Source: Methylopila capsulata (GTDB lineage: Bacteria > Pseudomonadota > Alphaproteobacteria > Rhizobiales > Methylopilaceae). Taken from it: 64,000 bases of DNA. Positions within the stretch are counted from its first letter, which is position 1. The number at the start of each line of letters is the position of its first letter. Below, piece by piece: positions 10,303-19,295 of this stretch. A program made the position numbers and the translations under genes. The notes beneath the pieces were generated by a model. That model worked only from the letters and a program-made list of their open reading frames with translations. It had not been told where the DNA came from and made no database searches. The stretch lies in assembly GCF_016907975.1 (NCBI RefSeq), contig NZ_JAFBCY010000005.1, positions 1 to 64,000 of the forward strand. Direction: 5' to 3'.

Positions 10303-10713
10303 TCAGCCGGTCGCGCCATGGGTCGCGTAGACCACGACCCAGATCAGCACGGTGAGCGCGATCGAGCCGATCAGACCGCCCTTGATCAGGCGCTCGCGGC
10401 TCTGGTGATCGAAGCCGCGGCCGGTGTCCCAGATCAGATGCCGGACGCCGCCGAGGCCGTGATGGATCAGGGCCCAAGTGTAGCAGAACAGCACGAGCTG
10501 GCCGAGGATCGACCCGTAGATCGACTGGATGGTCTCGAAGGCCGAGGGGCCCGACGCCGCGGCGACCAGCCAGATCACCAGCAGGATGGACCCGACGTAG
10601 AGCGCCGCACCTGTGATGCGATGCACGATCGACATCATCATCGACAGCATCGGACGGTAGATCTGGAGGTGCGGGGACAGCGGCCGGTTCGAACCGGCCT
10701 TCGACGACGCCAT
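10303..10713 (-). CDS. sdhC: Succinate dehydrogenase cytochrome b556 subunit
   Basis: A 136-residue heme-anchoring subunit with three helices. RPLSPHLQIYRP, SIVHRITGAALY and HHGLGGVRHLIWDTG are signature segments; the His of the last supplies a heme ligand. The start MASSKAGSNRPLSPHLQ at 10713 is preferred over longer in-frame starts because the family begins a few residues before RPLSPHLQ. It is the first gene of the sdh operon, transcribed leftward from the region at 10714-11071. Confidence 0.95.
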   Translation of the reverse strand: MASSKAGSNRPLSPHLQIYRPMLSMMMSIVHRITGAALYVGSILLVIWLVAAASGPSAFETIQSIYGSILGQLVLFCYTWALIHHGLGGVRHLIWDTGRGFDHQSRERLIKGGLIGSIALTVLIWVVVYATHGATG

Positions 10714-11071
10714 CGCTTTTTGGACCTCTTCGAAGTATGCGCCGGATGGGGTTAGCGGACGCTGCGCTGCAGCGCAATGTCGCAGACCCCCCTCTGAGAC
10801 GAATATCTGAGACGCGCGGATCACGGAGCTTGCCACCGCAGCCGCACAATCCGGCGGCGTGCGAAGCCGGTCCCGCCAGCGTCGGCTCGGTTTATAAACC
10901 GCTGATTTTAAACGATTCCAACCCCCTCCCCCGGCGGTCGACCATCCGTTAGACAGAAGAATGAGTGCGACATAGCGCCGCTAAGTGTTTTACCCGTCTG
11001 GTCGGGGGGGCGGTCAAGCGCGCATTGTGTTCGACAGATCAGCCGCTCGTTTTGCGGCCGCGAACGTTGGG
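10714..11071. promoter_or_regulatory. Divergent promoter region for sdhC and the TetR gene, with a 14-bp palindrome
   Basis: This 358-base gap between the sdh operon (leftward) and a TetR gene (rightward) holds no gene. Its middle is AT-rich relative to its surroundings. At 10888-10901 is a perfect 14-bp palindrome, CGGTTTATAAACCG, just before GATTTTAAACG. Its symmetry suits a dimeric regulator; whether TetR or a respiration regulator binds there cannot be told. Confidence 0.5.
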
Positions 11072-11812
11072 ATGCTCCATATGTCGTCCTCCCCCATGGC
11101 AGCGGGCCTCCCCGCTCAGCCTCGTCGCCGCGCGCCTCGTCTCGCGGGCGACGCCCGGCGCGCGCAGATCATCGCCGCCGCCTGCACCTTCTTCGCGGAC
11201 AACGGCTTCAGCGGCCCCACGCGCGATCTCGCCGCCTCAATCGGCGTGACGCAGGCGCTGCTCTATCGCTACTTCGACCGCAAGACCGACCTGATCGACG
11301 CCGTGTTCGCCGAAGTGTTCCGCGACCACTGGGCTGAAGGCGCGCTCGAGACGCTTAAGTCCATGGCGAACCTGCCGATGGTGGAGCGGACGTCCGCGGT
11401 CTACGAAGGCATGGTGTCGCACATGACCTGCACGGCGACCCGCCTGCTCTTCCGCGCCGGCCTCGACAATTACCCCGGCCCCATCTTCGCCAGCGCCAAC
11501 CGCTGCTGGCCGATCTGGACCGCCATGCTGGACGAATGGCGCCGCGAGGAAGGTTTGCCGTCGCTCGCGAAGCGGCCCATGCTCGAGGGCGAGCGCGCCC
11601 TGATGCTCTCGTTCCACAACGCCATGGTGATGATCCGCGTGCGCGAGCACGTGTTCCACGCCCAGCGCGTGCTGTCCGACGCCGAGGAGATCCGCCAGGT
11701 CGCGGAGACCCACGACGCCGGCATCCGCGAAGTGCTCCACAAGCTGCACGGCGGCGACGCGCATGACGCGCGGAGCCTGCCCGCGAGCGACGAGACCCAG
11801 GCCGCCGCGTAA
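11072..11812 (+). CDS. TetR/AcrR family transcriptional regulator
   Basis: A regulator of about 246 residues. The N-terminal helix-turn-helix is GPTRDLAASIGVTQALLYRY, followed by FDRKTDLIDAVFAEVF, a standard TetR pattern. The C-terminal ligand domain is not recognisable. Three in-frame ATGs (11072, 11081, 11096) are possible starts; 11072 is used, but the true start is uncertain because no clear ribosome site separates them. It is divergent from sdhC; a role in controlling that promoter is a guess from position. Confidence 0.85.
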   Translation: MLHMSSSPMAAGLPAQPRRRAPRLAGDARRAQIIAAACTFFADNGFSGPTRDLAASIGVTQALLYRYFDRKTDLIDAVFAEVFRDHWAEGALETLKSMANLPMVERTSAVYEGMVSHMTCTATRLLFRAGLDNYPGPIFASANRCWPIWTAMLDEWRREEGLPSLAKRPMLEGERALMLSFHNAMVMIRVREHVFHAQRVLSDAEEIRQVAETHDAGIREVLHKLHGGDAHDARSLPASDETQAAA

Positions 11813-11816
11813 GGCG

Positions 11817-12809
11817 TCAGCCGGCGACCGACTGCGCCGGCGCCGGCGTCTCGACGCCGGGTTCGCCCGCCGACGGCGCCAGCTCCGCAAGAACGGCCGC
11901 CGAACTCAGCGGGACCATCATCCGGGCCGCCTTCGGCAGCGTCTCGTAGACCACCGGCATAGTCTCGCGGGTGAGCTCGCCGTCGGTCGCGACCCAGGCG
12001 CGGCGGCGCCATGACTTCGTCACCTCGACCTTGCTGGCGCGGAACGACTCGATCAGCGGGTTGGTCCGCCATCCGCCGGCCACGACGTCGAGGCCGAGCC
12101 GCAGGCGCTCCTTCATCGTTCCGGCGTGGGCCACGATGATCTCAAGTTCGCCCGCGTCGAGCCGCGGTCGCCGCCAGGCGCCGTCGCCAAACGCGTTGTT
12201 GGTGACGAGCACCGCGGTCGCGTCCACCTTGATCGGCGCGCCGTCGATGACGAGCGTGTAGCGCGAGCGACCCGAGCGGAAGAACGCCCGCAGCGCCGCG
12301 AAGCTGAACCCGGCGTAGCGACCGAAGCCCTTCAGCCCCCGCGCCGCCTCCCGCGCCCGCGCCATCTGCGCGAAGAACCCGAGGCCGGAGATCGAGTGGA
12401 ACGGCCGCCCGTTGATGGAGGCGAGGTCGATCATCTGAGGCTCGGAGCGCGCGAGTGCTGAGATCGCCTCCTCCACCTGCTGCGGCACGCCGAGGTCGCG
12501 GGCCAGCAGGTTCATCGTGCCGAACGGCAGCACGCCGAAGGTCTTGCCCGACGAGATCAGCTTCCGCAGCGATCGGGAGAGCGAGCCGTCGCCGCCGCCG
12601 ACGATGATTTCGTCGTGGGCGTCGGCGGCGTTGAGCTCGTCCAGCACACCGCCGAGATCGCGCGGCGGGACCAGGCGCACGTCCACATCCTTGCCGGCCG
12701 CCGCGAAGGCCTTGCGCACCCGCTCTGCGGCGTCCGCGCCGTCGCCGTCTCCAGCGAGATCCTTCAGCGTTCCCGCGCGCGGGTTGAGCAGCACGAGGCA
12801 GCGGGCCAT
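11817..12809 (-). CDS. Diacylglycerol kinase-like lipid kinase
   Basis: A 330-residue protein of the DAGK catalytic/YegS family. LVLLNPRAGT at the N-terminus, IIVGGGDGSLSRSL near residue 68 (the GGDGT nucleotide site) and FGVLPFGTMNLLARDLG near residue 89 are conserved motifs. The C-terminal domain begins near residue 165. These enzymes phosphorylate diacylglycerol or sphingoid lipids, but the substrate is not predictable. It ends 4 bases from the convergent TetR gene and starts 38 bases from the pseudouridine synthase stop on the same strand. Confidence 0.88.
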   Translation of the reverse strand: MARCLVLLNPRAGTLKDLAGDGDGADAAERVRKAFAAAGKDVDVRLVPPRDLGGVLDELNAADAHDEIIVGGGDGSLSRSLRKLISSGKTFGVLPFGTMNLLARDLGVPQQVEEAISALARSEPQMIDLASINGRPFHSISGLGFFAQMARAREAARGLKGFGRYAGFSFAALRAFFRSGRSRYTLVIDGAPIKVDATAVLVTNNAFGDGAWRRPRLDAGELEIIVAHAGTMKERLRLGLDVVAGGWRTNPLIESFRASKVEVTKSWRRRAWVATDGELTRETMPVVYETLPKAARMMVPLSSAAVLAELAPSAGEPGVETPAPAQSVAG

Positions 12810-12847
12810 CGGCGTCGATCCTTCGATGAGGCGGCGAGATCTCCGCG

Positions 12848-13579
12848 CTATATAGGCGCGACGTCTCCCGTGGATATGGGCGCCGGCGCCTCCCAGCCAA
12901 GCGCGGCGAAGGTCGCCGCCATGTGCGGCGGCAGCGGCGCCTCCACCACCACCGGCGGCAGCTTCTCGCGCATCGGGATCGACAGCGCGCGGGCGTGGAG
13001 ATGGAGCGCCGCGCCGCCGGCCGCCTCCGCGCCGTAGATCGGATCGCCGAGCAGCGGCAGGCCGATGTGGGCGGCGTGCACGCGGATCTGGTGGGTGCGG
13101 CCGGTGAGCGGGGAGAAGGCGATCCAGGCCAGGCCGGCGCCGCGCGCCATCACCTTCCATTCGGTCACGGAGGGCTGCCCCGCGGGATCGACCGCCATCC
13201 ACCAGCCCCGCTCGGGACTGCGCTTGGCGAGCGCCGCGTCGATCCGGCCCTCGTCCGCCTCGGGGGCGCCGCGGACCACCGCCCAGTAGGTCTTCGCCAC
13301 CCGCCCGTTCGAAAACAGCTTGCCGAGCCGGGCGAGCGCCTTGCGGTGGCGGCCGAGGACGAGGCAGCCGCTGGTGTCCTTGTCGAGCCGGTGGGCGAGC
13401 GCGGGATTCCGAGGCAGGCCGAACCGCAGGGCGTCGAACATCTGCTCGAGATTCGCGCCGCCCTTCGGACCGGCGTGAACGGGCAGGCCAGCCGGCTTAT
13501 CGACGACGAGCATCAGCCCGTCCCGATGCAGGACGCGGGCGGCGAGGTCGTCCGGCGTGAAGTCGTTGATGTGACGCAT
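12848..13579 (-). CDS. RluA-family pseudouridine synthase
   Basis: A 243-residue pseudouridine synthase. DKPAGLPVHAGPKGG near residue 27 and AHRLDKDTSGCLVLG near residue 62 contain the catalytic Asp of HRLDxxTSG. FSPLTGRTHQIRVHAAHIG is the third family motif. No S4 domain is present, so it is a short member resembling RluA itself, which modifies 23S rRNA and tRNA; the target here is not known. The start MRHINDFTPDDLAARVL at 13579 is chosen; the in-frame sequence upstream is not coding. Confidence 0.9.
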   Translation of the reverse strand: MRHINDFTPDDLAARVLHRDGLMLVVDKPAGLPVHAGPKGGANLEQMFDALRFGLPRNPALAHRLDKDTSGCLVLGRHRKALARLGKLFSNGRVAKTYWAVVRGAPEADEGRIDAALAKRSPERGWWMAVDPAGQPSVTEWKVMARGAGLAWIAFSPLTGRTHQIRVHAAHIGLPLLGDPIYGAEAAGGAALHLHARALSIPMREKLPPVVVEAPLPPHMAATFAALGWEAPAPISTGDVAPI

Positions 13580-13630
13580 TTGCGAAGAGCTGGGTCCGGG
13601 AGCGGTATGGGCGGCGGGCGAGGCCGCACT

Positions 13631-13927
13631 ATGTCGGCGCAGATGAAGCTTGTCGCCACCGTCTTCGAAGTCGACCCCGAACACATAGCGGCCTTTCGCG
13701 CCGCTGTGTTCGCGAGCGCGAACGAGGTCGAGCGCGCCGACCCCGCGTGCCGCGGGGTGGCGATCGCCGAGGACCCCGAGGCGCCGGGCTTTTTCCTCAC
13801 CTCCGCGCTCTACGCCGACGACCAGGCGGCCGCGGCGCACGACCGGACCGCCGCCGGCCGCGCGTTCGAGGAGGCCGTGCGGCCCTTCGTGAAGTTGAAG
13901 CGCGTGCGGCTGTTCGATCTCGGCTAA
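13631..13927 (+). CDS. Antibiotic biosynthesis monooxygenase-like (ABM) small protein
   Basis: A 98-residue single-domain protein of the dimeric alpha/beta-barrel (ABM) fold. MKLVATVFEVDPEHIAAFRA is the first strand and helix, FFLTSALYADDQAAAAHDRT the middle part, and AFEEAVRPFVKLKRVRLFDL the last strand. Such proteins include quinol monooxygenases and heme-degrading enzymes, but most are of unknown role. The gene is divergent from the pseudouridine synthase and 33 bases upstream of glk. Confidence 0.75.
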   Translation: MSAQMKLVATVFEVDPEHIAAFRAAVFASANEVERADPACRGVAIAEDPEAPGFFLTSALYADDQAAAAHDRTAAGRAFEEAVRPFVKLKRVRLFDLG

Positions 13928-13960
13928 GACGCCCGCGTCATACTTGGCTCCGGAGGTTCC

Positions 13961-14911
13961 GTGACCCTTCTCGTCGGCGACATCGGCGGCACCAACTCGC
14001 GCTTCGGGCTCGTGGCCCAAGGCGACCTTCGTCCCGACGGTGTGCGGACCATCAGGAACGACGATCACTCCTCGTTCGAGGAGGCTGTGGCGGCCTATCT
14101 CGATGGGGCGGCGGAACGCCCGAAACGGGCCGCTTTCGCTCTGGCGGGGCCGGTCGCCGGGCGGGCGGCGAAGCTCACGAACCGGGATTGGCCGATCGAC
14201 GCCGACGCGCTCCAGACCCGCCTGGGACTGGACCACGTCGCCCTGCTCAACGACTTTGTGGCCCAGGCCTCCGCGCTTCCTCATTTCCAGGCCGGCGAAA
14301 CCACGCCGATCGGCGACGTCGCCCCCTCCAACGCGGCGTCGAAGGCCGCGCTCGGCCCGGGCACCGGGCTCGGCGTGGCGGGCCTGCTCCTGACCGACGG
14401 CGCGTGGCTACCGGTTCCGAGCGAGGGCGGGCACATCGAACTCGCGGCGGTCGACGCCCGCGAGTTCGCGATCTTCGCGCTCATCCGGCGGGGTTTTGGC
14501 CGCATCTCGGCCGAGCACGTGCTCTCGGGCCCCGGCCTGCGCCGGCTGCACGAAGCGCTCGCCGCCGTCGAAGGCGCCGCGCCGCCCGACCTCGAACCGG
14601 CCGAGATCGTCGCGCAGGCGGAGGCGGGCGACGCAAGTGCGGCGGAGGCCGTGGCGCTGTTCCTGCGTCTGCTCGCGCGCTTCGCCGGCGACGTGGCGCT
14701 GACCTTCGGCGCCCAGGGCGGCGTCTATCTCTGCGGCGGGGTCGCGCCCAAGCTGCTCGGCCTGCTCGACGTCGCGGCCTTTCGCGCCGCGTTCGAAGCG
14801 AAGCGCCCCCACGAGGCGCTGATGCGCAAGACGGCGACGGTCGTCGTCACCAGCGAGGTCGCCGGCCTCATCGGGTGCGCCGCCGCCGTGAGGTCCGATC
14901 GCGCCGCCTGA
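13961..14911 (+). CDS. glk: Glucokinase
   Basis: A 316-residue glucokinase of the bacterial GLK family, which phosphorylates glucose with ATP. It starts at GTG behind GGAGG. The phosphate-binding segment is LLVGDIGGTNSRFGLV at residues 3-18; ALAGPVAGRAAKLTNRDWPI is the sugar-binding part; LLNDFVAQA holds the catalytic Asp near residue 99; and GPGTGLGVAGLL is the adenosine motif. The final part LCGGVAPKLLGLLD is also conserved. Confidence 0.95.
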   Translation: MTLLVGDIGGTNSRFGLVAQGDLRPDGVRTIRNDDHSSFEEAVAAYLDGAAERPKRAAFALAGPVAGRAAKLTNRDWPIDADALQTRLGLDHVALLNDFVAQASALPHFQAGETTPIGDVAPSNAASKAALGPGTGLGVAGLLLTDGAWLPVPSEGGHIELAAVDAREFAIFALIRRGFGRISAEHVLSGPGLRRLHEALAAVEGAAPPDLEPAEIVAQAEAGDASAAEAVALFLRLLARFAGDVALTFGAQGGVYLCGGVAPKLLGLLDVAAFRAAFEAKRPHEALMRKTATVVVTSEVAGLIGCAAAVRSDRAA

Positions 14912-15238
14912 AGCCAGGCCGCCAGGATCGGAAGATGGTCAACGGCCGTTAACGCGCCCGGTAAAGACTGGCTTAACCTCCGTTAACCACAAGCAACAAA
15001 CGACGCCAAATCAACTAAAATTCGAGATGAATTTGATTGAAGCCGGACGCATCCCGCCGTAATTCTGATTTCAAGATGAAGCAATGAAGAGACGGCGAAC
15101 GAAGACCGCCCCTTCAGACGATCATCACCGGAATTGCTTCGGCCACGCCATTCCCGGTCGAAGCAAGCGTGCGAGGCGGCGTCGTTCTGCGACGCCGCCT
15201 CGCTGCGTTTTCAACATCGGTCCCTGCCGGCAGACCGC
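14912..15238. other. Non-coding gap with AT-rich stretch and hairpin
   Basis: These 327 bases hold no gene. 14940-15080 is much richer in A and T than its neighbours and carries several GTTAAC-like hexamers (near 14956 and 14983) and an inverted pair AAATCAA / TTTGATT (about 15008 and 15033). The rest is the terminator-like hairpin at 15171-15203. No promoter can be assigned with confidence. Confidence 0.5.
15171..15203. terminator. 14-bp perfect hairpin downstream of bdhA
   Basis: GCGAGGCGGCGTCG and its exact complement around a five-base loop form a 14-bp perfect stem. On the plus strand it is followed by TGCGTTTTC, a short T-run; on the minus strand it lies 36 bases past the bdhA stop. 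It probably ends bdhA transcription and may also act on read-through from glk. Confidence 0.6.
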
Positions 15239-16021
15239 TCAGGCCGCCGTCCAGCCCCCGTCGATCGGCAGCGTCGCGCCGGTGATCTGGGAGGCGGCGT
15301 CCGAGCACAGAAACACCACGAAGGCCGCGACCTGATCGACCGTGACGAACTGCTTCGTCGGCTGGGCCGCCAGCAGCACGTCGGTCTTCACCTGCTCCTC
15401 CGTCAGGCCGCGGGCCTTCATCGTGTCGGGGATCTGGCGCTCGACCAGCGGCGTCCAGACGTAGCCAGGGCAGATGGTGTTGGCCGTGATCCCCTGCTGC
15501 GCCACCTCGAGCGCCACGGACTTGGTGAAGCCCGCGATCCCATGCTTCGCCGCGACGTAAGCCGACTTGTAGGGCGAGGCCACCAGCGCGTGGGCCGAGC
15601 CGGTGTTGACGATGCGGCCCCAGCCCTTGCGCTTCATGGACGGCAGCGCCGCCTTGGTGGCGTGGAACGCCGAGGACAGGTTGATCGCGATGATCTGGTC
15701 CCACTTGTCCTCGGGGAATTCATCCACCGGCGCCACGAACTGCACGCCGGCGTTGTTGACGAGGATGTCGACGCCGCCGAAGCGTTCGTCCGCGGCCTTG
15801 ACCATGGCGACGATCGCCTTCGGATCGCTCATGTCGGCGCCGTCGTAGAGCGCCGTCACGCCGAACTCCTGCTCGATGGCGGAGCGGATCGCCTCGATCT
15901 CCCCCTTGTCGCCGAAGCCGTTGATCACGACGTTCGCTCCAGCCTGCGCGAGCCCCCGGGCGACCGCGAGCCCGATGCCGCTGGTGGAACCCGTGACGAC
16001 GGCCGTCTTGCCCTTCAGCAT
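15239..16021 (-). CDS. bdhA: 3-hydroxybutyrate dehydrogenase (SDR family)
   Basis: A 260-residue short-chain dehydrogenase that interconverts (R)-3-hydroxybutyrate and acetoacetate with NAD, part of polyhydroxybutyrate turnover. TGSTSGIGLAVARGLAQ at residues 10-26 binds NAD; NNAGVQFV is the NNAG motif; the catalytic set is Ser in GSAHALVAS, YVAAKHG (Tyr and Lys) near residue 157. LPIDGGWTAA is the usual C-terminus. The segment FPEDKWDQIIAINLSSAFH and the length match the BdhA/HbdH group. Confidence 0.92.
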   Translation of the reverse strand: MLKGKTAVVTGSTSGIGLAVARGLAQAGANVVINGFGDKGEIEAIRSAIEQEFGVTALYDGADMSDPKAIVAMVKAADERFGGVDILVNNAGVQFVAPVDEFPEDKWDQIIAINLSSAFHATKAALPSMKRKGWGRIVNTGSAHALVASPYKSAYVAAKHGIAGFTKSVALEVAQQGITANTICPGYVWTPLVERQIPDTMKARGLTEEQVKTDVLLAAQPTKQFVTVDQVAAFVVFLCSDAASQITGATLPIDGGWTAA

Positions 16022-16125
16022 GGCGCGCTCCTGATGCGTTCGCGGCTCGGACGAGCCGTCCCTGGACGGCGACAATCTGGAGCGCCGCCCCGGCCTTCGC
16101 AACGCGCCGTCACACGAACCGTGCT

Positions 16126-16671
16126 ATGAACCGACCGATGACGCAGGCTCACGCCACACACGACCACGCCGACGCCTTCGCGGGTCCCGACCACGACCAT
16201 CACGTCTGCGCGCGCGACGTGATCGCCCGGGCCGAGGCGCTGTGCGCGGCGCGAGGGGCGCGCCTCACCGAGATCCGCCGCCGCGTGCTGGAGGCGCTGG
16301 CCGCCGACCACGCGCCCGCAGGCGCCTACGAGGTCATCGAGCGGCTCGCCAAGGACGGCGAGCGGCGGCCGGCGCCCATCACGGTCTATCGCGCGCTGGA
16401 CTTCCTGCTCGCCCACGGCTTCGCCCACCGCATCGAGAGCCGCAACGCCTTCGTCGCCTGCAGCCACGATCATGGGCCGGACGCCCGGCAGCCGGTGGTG
16501 TTTCTCATCTGCGAGCGCTGCGGCGCGGTCGGCGAGGCGGCGACGCCGAAGCTCGGGGCCGCGCTCGACGAACTGACCAAGGCCGCGGGCTTCCGCCCGC
16601 GCGCGCCGGTGATCGAGATCGCCGGCGACTGCGCCCACTGCCGCGCCGCCGAAGGGGCGCACGAGGATTAA
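16126..16671 (+). CDS. zur: Fur-family regulator, probably Zur
   Basis: A 181-residue Fur-superfamily repressor. The winged helix includes RLTEIRRRVLEAL and ITVYRALDFLLAHGFAHR (recognition helix). Structural zinc cysteines are in ICERCGAVGE and the late GDCAHCRAA. The N-terminus has a His-rich tail (HATHDHADAFAGPDHDHHVC) not seen in most family members. The start is uncertain: ATG at 16126 or 16138. The arrangement is like zinc-uptake regulators; zinc sensing is inferred. Three bases separate its stop from the ispG start. Confidence 0.8.
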   Translation: MNRPMTQAHATHDHADAFAGPDHDHHVCARDVIARAEALCAARGARLTEIRRRVLEALAADHAPAGAYEVIERLAKDGERRPAPITVYRALDFLLAHGFAHRIESRNAFVACSHDHGPDARQPVVFLICERCGAVGEAATPKLGAALDELTKAAGFRPRAPVIEIAGDCAHCRAAEGAHED

Positions 16672-16674
16672 GCG

Positions 16675-17991
16675 ATGACGCGCCTGTCCGAAGTTCCGCT
16701 GTCCGATCCCTGCCTGCCCGAGCCCGCCTCCTGCCCCTCCGCGCTGTCTCCGCGCCGGACGGCGCGGGCGGTCGACGTCGGCGGCGTGACCGTCGGCGGC
16801 GGCGCGCCGATCGTCGTGCAGTCGATGACCAACACCGACACCGCCGACATCGAGGGCACCGTGCGCCAGGTCGCCGCGCTCGCGCGCGCCGGGTCCGAGC
16901 TTGTCCGCATCACCGTCGACCGTGCGGAGGCGGCAGCCGCCGTGCCCCACATCCGCGACCGGCTGGCGGCCCGCGGCGTGACCGTGCCGATGGTGGGCGA
17001 CTTCCACTACATCGGCCACACGCTGCTGTCGGAGCATCCGGCCTGCGCGGAGGCGCTCGCGAAGTACCGCATCAACCCCGGCAACGTCGGCTTCGGCGCC
17101 AAGAAGGACCGGCACTTCGCGCAGATCGTCGAGATCGCCGCGCGGAACGACAAACCGGTGCGCATCGGCGGCAACTGGGGTTCGCTCGACGGCGAGCTGC
17201 TGACCCGGCTCATGGACGAGAACGCCGCGGCGCCGGCGCCGAAGGACGCGCGTGAGGTGACGCGCGAGGCGCTGATCCGCTCCGTGCTGCTCTCCGCCGC
17301 CCGCGCGGAAGAGCTCGGCCTGCCACGGGAAAAGATCATTCTGTCGGCTAAGGTGTCCGCCGTGCAGGATCTGATCGCGGTCTATCTCGAGCTGTCGCGC
17401 CGCGCGGACTACGCGCTGCACCTCGGACTGACCGAGGCCGGCATGGGCTCGAAGGGCATCGTCGCCTCCTCGGCCGCGCTCGGCGTGCTGCTGCAGCAGG
17501 GCGTGGGCGACACCATCCGCGTCTCGCTGACGCCCGAGCCCGGCGGCGACCGCACGGTCGAGGTCAAGGTCGCGCAGGAGATCCTGCAGACCATGGGGTT
17601 CCGGACCTTCGTGCCGCTGGTCGCGGCCTGCCCCGGCTGCGGACGAACCACGTCGACCGTGTTCCAGGAGCTCGCGCGCGACGTCCAGACCTACATCGTC
17701 AACCGCATGCCGGAGTGGAAGGCGCGCTACCCCGGCGCGGAGGCGCTGAACGTGGCCGTCATGGGCTGCATCGTGAACGGCCCGGGCGAGTCCAAGCACG
17801 CCGACATCGGCATCTCGCTCCCCGGCACCGGCGAGGCCCCGACCGCCCCGGTGTTCGTCGACGGCAAGAAGGTCGCCACGCTGCGCGGCCCGAACCTGGT
17901 GCAGGACTTCAAGGAGATGGTCGAGGCCTACGTCGACCGCCGCTTCGGCGGAGCGGGCCAGAGCGCTGCCGGCCAGGACGCCGCGGAGTAG
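16675..17991 (+). CDS. ispG: (E)-4-hydroxy-3-methylbut-2-enyl-diphosphate synthase
   Basis: A 438-residue [4Fe-4S] enzyme of the non-mevalonate isoprenoid pathway, converting MEcPP to HMBPP. The TIM-barrel part has [19 protein letters not shown] near residue 45 and [13 protein letters not shown] near residue 138. The cluster cysteines are in [13 protein letters not shown] (near 319) and [18 protein letters not shown] (near 364). The start [17 protein letters not shown] follows the Zur-like gene by 3 bases, an unexpected pairing of a metal regulator with an Fe-S enzyme. Confidence 0.96.
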   Translation: MTRLSEVPLSDPCLPEPASCPSALSPRRTARAVDVGGVTVGGGAPIVVQSMTNTDTADIEGTVRQVAALARAGSELVRITVDRAEAAAAVPHIRDRLAARGVTVPMVGDFHYIGHTLLSEHPACAEALAKYRINPGNVGFGAKKDRHFAQIVEIAARNDKPVRIGGNWGSLDGELLTRLMDENAAAPAPKDAREVTREALIRSVLLSAARAEELGLPREKIILSAKVSAVQDLIAVYLELSRRADYALHLGLTEAGMGSKGIVASSAALGVLLQQGVGDTIRVSLTPEPGGDRTVEVKVAQEILQTMGFRTFVPLVAACPGCGRTTSTVFQELARDVQTYIVNRMPEWKARYPGAEALNVAVMGCIVNGPGESKHADIGISLPGTGEAPTAPVFVDGKKVATLRGPNLVQDFKEMVEAYVDRRFGGAGQSAAGQDAAE

Positions 17992-18008
17992 GCTTCTGGC
18001 GGGGGCCT

Positions 18009-18138
18009 TCCCTTCTCCCCCTGTGGGAGAAGGTGGCGCGAAGCGCCGGATGAGGGGTCGTCTGGGACGTCCTGAACGTGGTGAGGATGATCCAGACGAC
18101 CCCTCACCCCTACCCTCTCCCGCAAGGGGAGAGGGGGA
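18009..18138. repeat. Intergenic palindromic repeat element
   Basis: A 130-base element with two inverted arms. The left arm runs CCCTTCTCCCCCTGTGGGAG through GATGAGGGGTCGTCTGG; the right arm is near its reverse complement, CCAGACGACCCCTCACCCCT then ACCCTCTCCCGCAAGGGGAG. Each arm also folds alone. The shape is that of the short intergenic repeats common in Rhizobiales genomes (CCCCTCACCC / CCTCTCCCGCAAGGGGAGAGG family). It sits between ispG and xthA. Confidence 0.75.
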
Positions 18139-18195
18139 CCGCGACGGCGCGAATCATCTTCACGCATAGAGCCCTGCTCGCCGCGCGTGATCCCC

Positions 18196-18999
18196 TCACA
18201 CGATGTCGACGATCACCGGCACGTGGTCGGACGGGCGCTCCCAGCTGCGGGCGAAGCGCAGGGTCTCGACGCCGGTGGTGCGGGCGGCCACATCCGCGCT
18301 CGCCCAGATGTGGTCGAGCCTGCGGCCGCGGTCGACGGCCTCCCAGTCGGCGGCGCGGTAGCTCCACCAGGAATAAAGCTTCTCGGGATGCGGCACGTGG
18401 CTCCGCACCGTGTCCACCCAGCGGCCGGCCTCGCGCATGGCGTCGAGGCCCTCGGTCTCGACCGGCGTGTGGCTGACGATCTTGAGCAGCTGCTTGTGGT
18501 TCCAGACGTCGCTCGGGTCCGGCGCGATGTTGAGGTCGCCGACCATGATGCGCCGGCCGGTGTCCGCGATCCGCGTCGACCAGTCGGTCAGCTCGGACAG
18601 GAACTGCAGCTTGTGGGCGAACTTCGGGTTGACGATCGGGTCCGGCTCGTCGCCGCCGGCCGGCACATAGAAGTTGTGCACCGTCACGCCCTCGAGCGGG
18701 CCGGCCGCGAAGGTGGTGGCCAGATGCCGGGCGTCGTCCTTGTCGGCGAACCGCTCACGGGCGGTCGTGACGAAGGGGAAGCGCGAGAAGGTCGCGACCC
18801 CGTGGTAGCCCTTCTGGCCGTGCAGCGCGACGTGCTCGAAGCCAAGCTTGCGCACGTCCGACATCGGAAACTTGTCGTCGGGGCACTTGGTCTCCTGCAG
18901 GCAGAGCACGTCGATCCGATGCTCGCGCACGAGCTTCTCGACGAGGCCGATGCGCAGGCGCACCGAATTGATATTCCAGGTGGCGAGGCGAAGCGGCAT
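18196..18999 (-). CDS. xthA: Exodeoxyribonuclease III
   Basis: A 267-residue exonuclease III/AP endonuclease of base-excision repair. Family motifs are LATWNINSVRLRI at the N-terminus, LCLQETKCPDDKFP (metal-binding Glu), the Tyr in HNFYVPAGGDEPD, VGDLNIAPDPSDVWN, and the C-terminal SDHVPVIVDI with the catalytic Asp-His pair. The start MPLRLATWNINSVRL at 18999 is the usual one. It converges with ispG across the repeat element. Confidence 0.95.
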   Translation of the reverse strand: MPLRLATWNINSVRLRIGLVEKLVREHRIDVLCLQETKCPDDKFPMSDVRKLGFEHVALHGQKGYHGVATFSRFPFVTTARERFADKDDARHLATTFAAGPLEGVTVHNFYVPAGGDEPDPIVNPKFAHKLQFLSELTDWSTRIADTGRRIMVGDLNIAPDPSDVWNHKQLLKIVSHTPVETEGLDAMREAGRWVDTVRSHVPHPEKLYSWWSYRAADWEAVDRGRRLDHIWASADVAARTTGVETLRFARSWERPSDHVPVIVDIV

Positions 19000-19076
19000 G
19001 GGCTGGGGCGGGCGACCTGTCGGAGGGGCTCGGCCGGCTTTAGGCCATCGCGCCCCGCGGCGCCAGCGACCTCGCC

Positions 19077-19118
19077 AAAAAGAAAGACGCCCAGCCTCGG
19101 GGGGAAGGCTGGGCGTCT
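19077..19118 (-). terminator. Rho-independent terminator after lolA
   Basis: On the minus strand a 13-bp perfect stem (AGACGCCCAGCCT with its complement, eight-base loop) is followed by TTTCTTTTTGG. It lies about 180 bases beyond the lolA stop and is a convincing intrinsic terminator for the lolA transcript. Confidence 0.85.
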
Positions 19119-19295
19119 CTGCGCTCGAAGCGCTCTCTCGTCGGCATCGGGGGAAGACCGACGACGCGGGGTGCGGCTGCAGACGCGACGGGGGGACGCA
19201 GTCTGTGGCTCGTTCGCCTCGCTCAAGATCCGAGATGGGCCCGCCGCGCCCCGGCGTCAAGAGCCCTGATGCGTGATTCTACGTAGGACGAAAAC

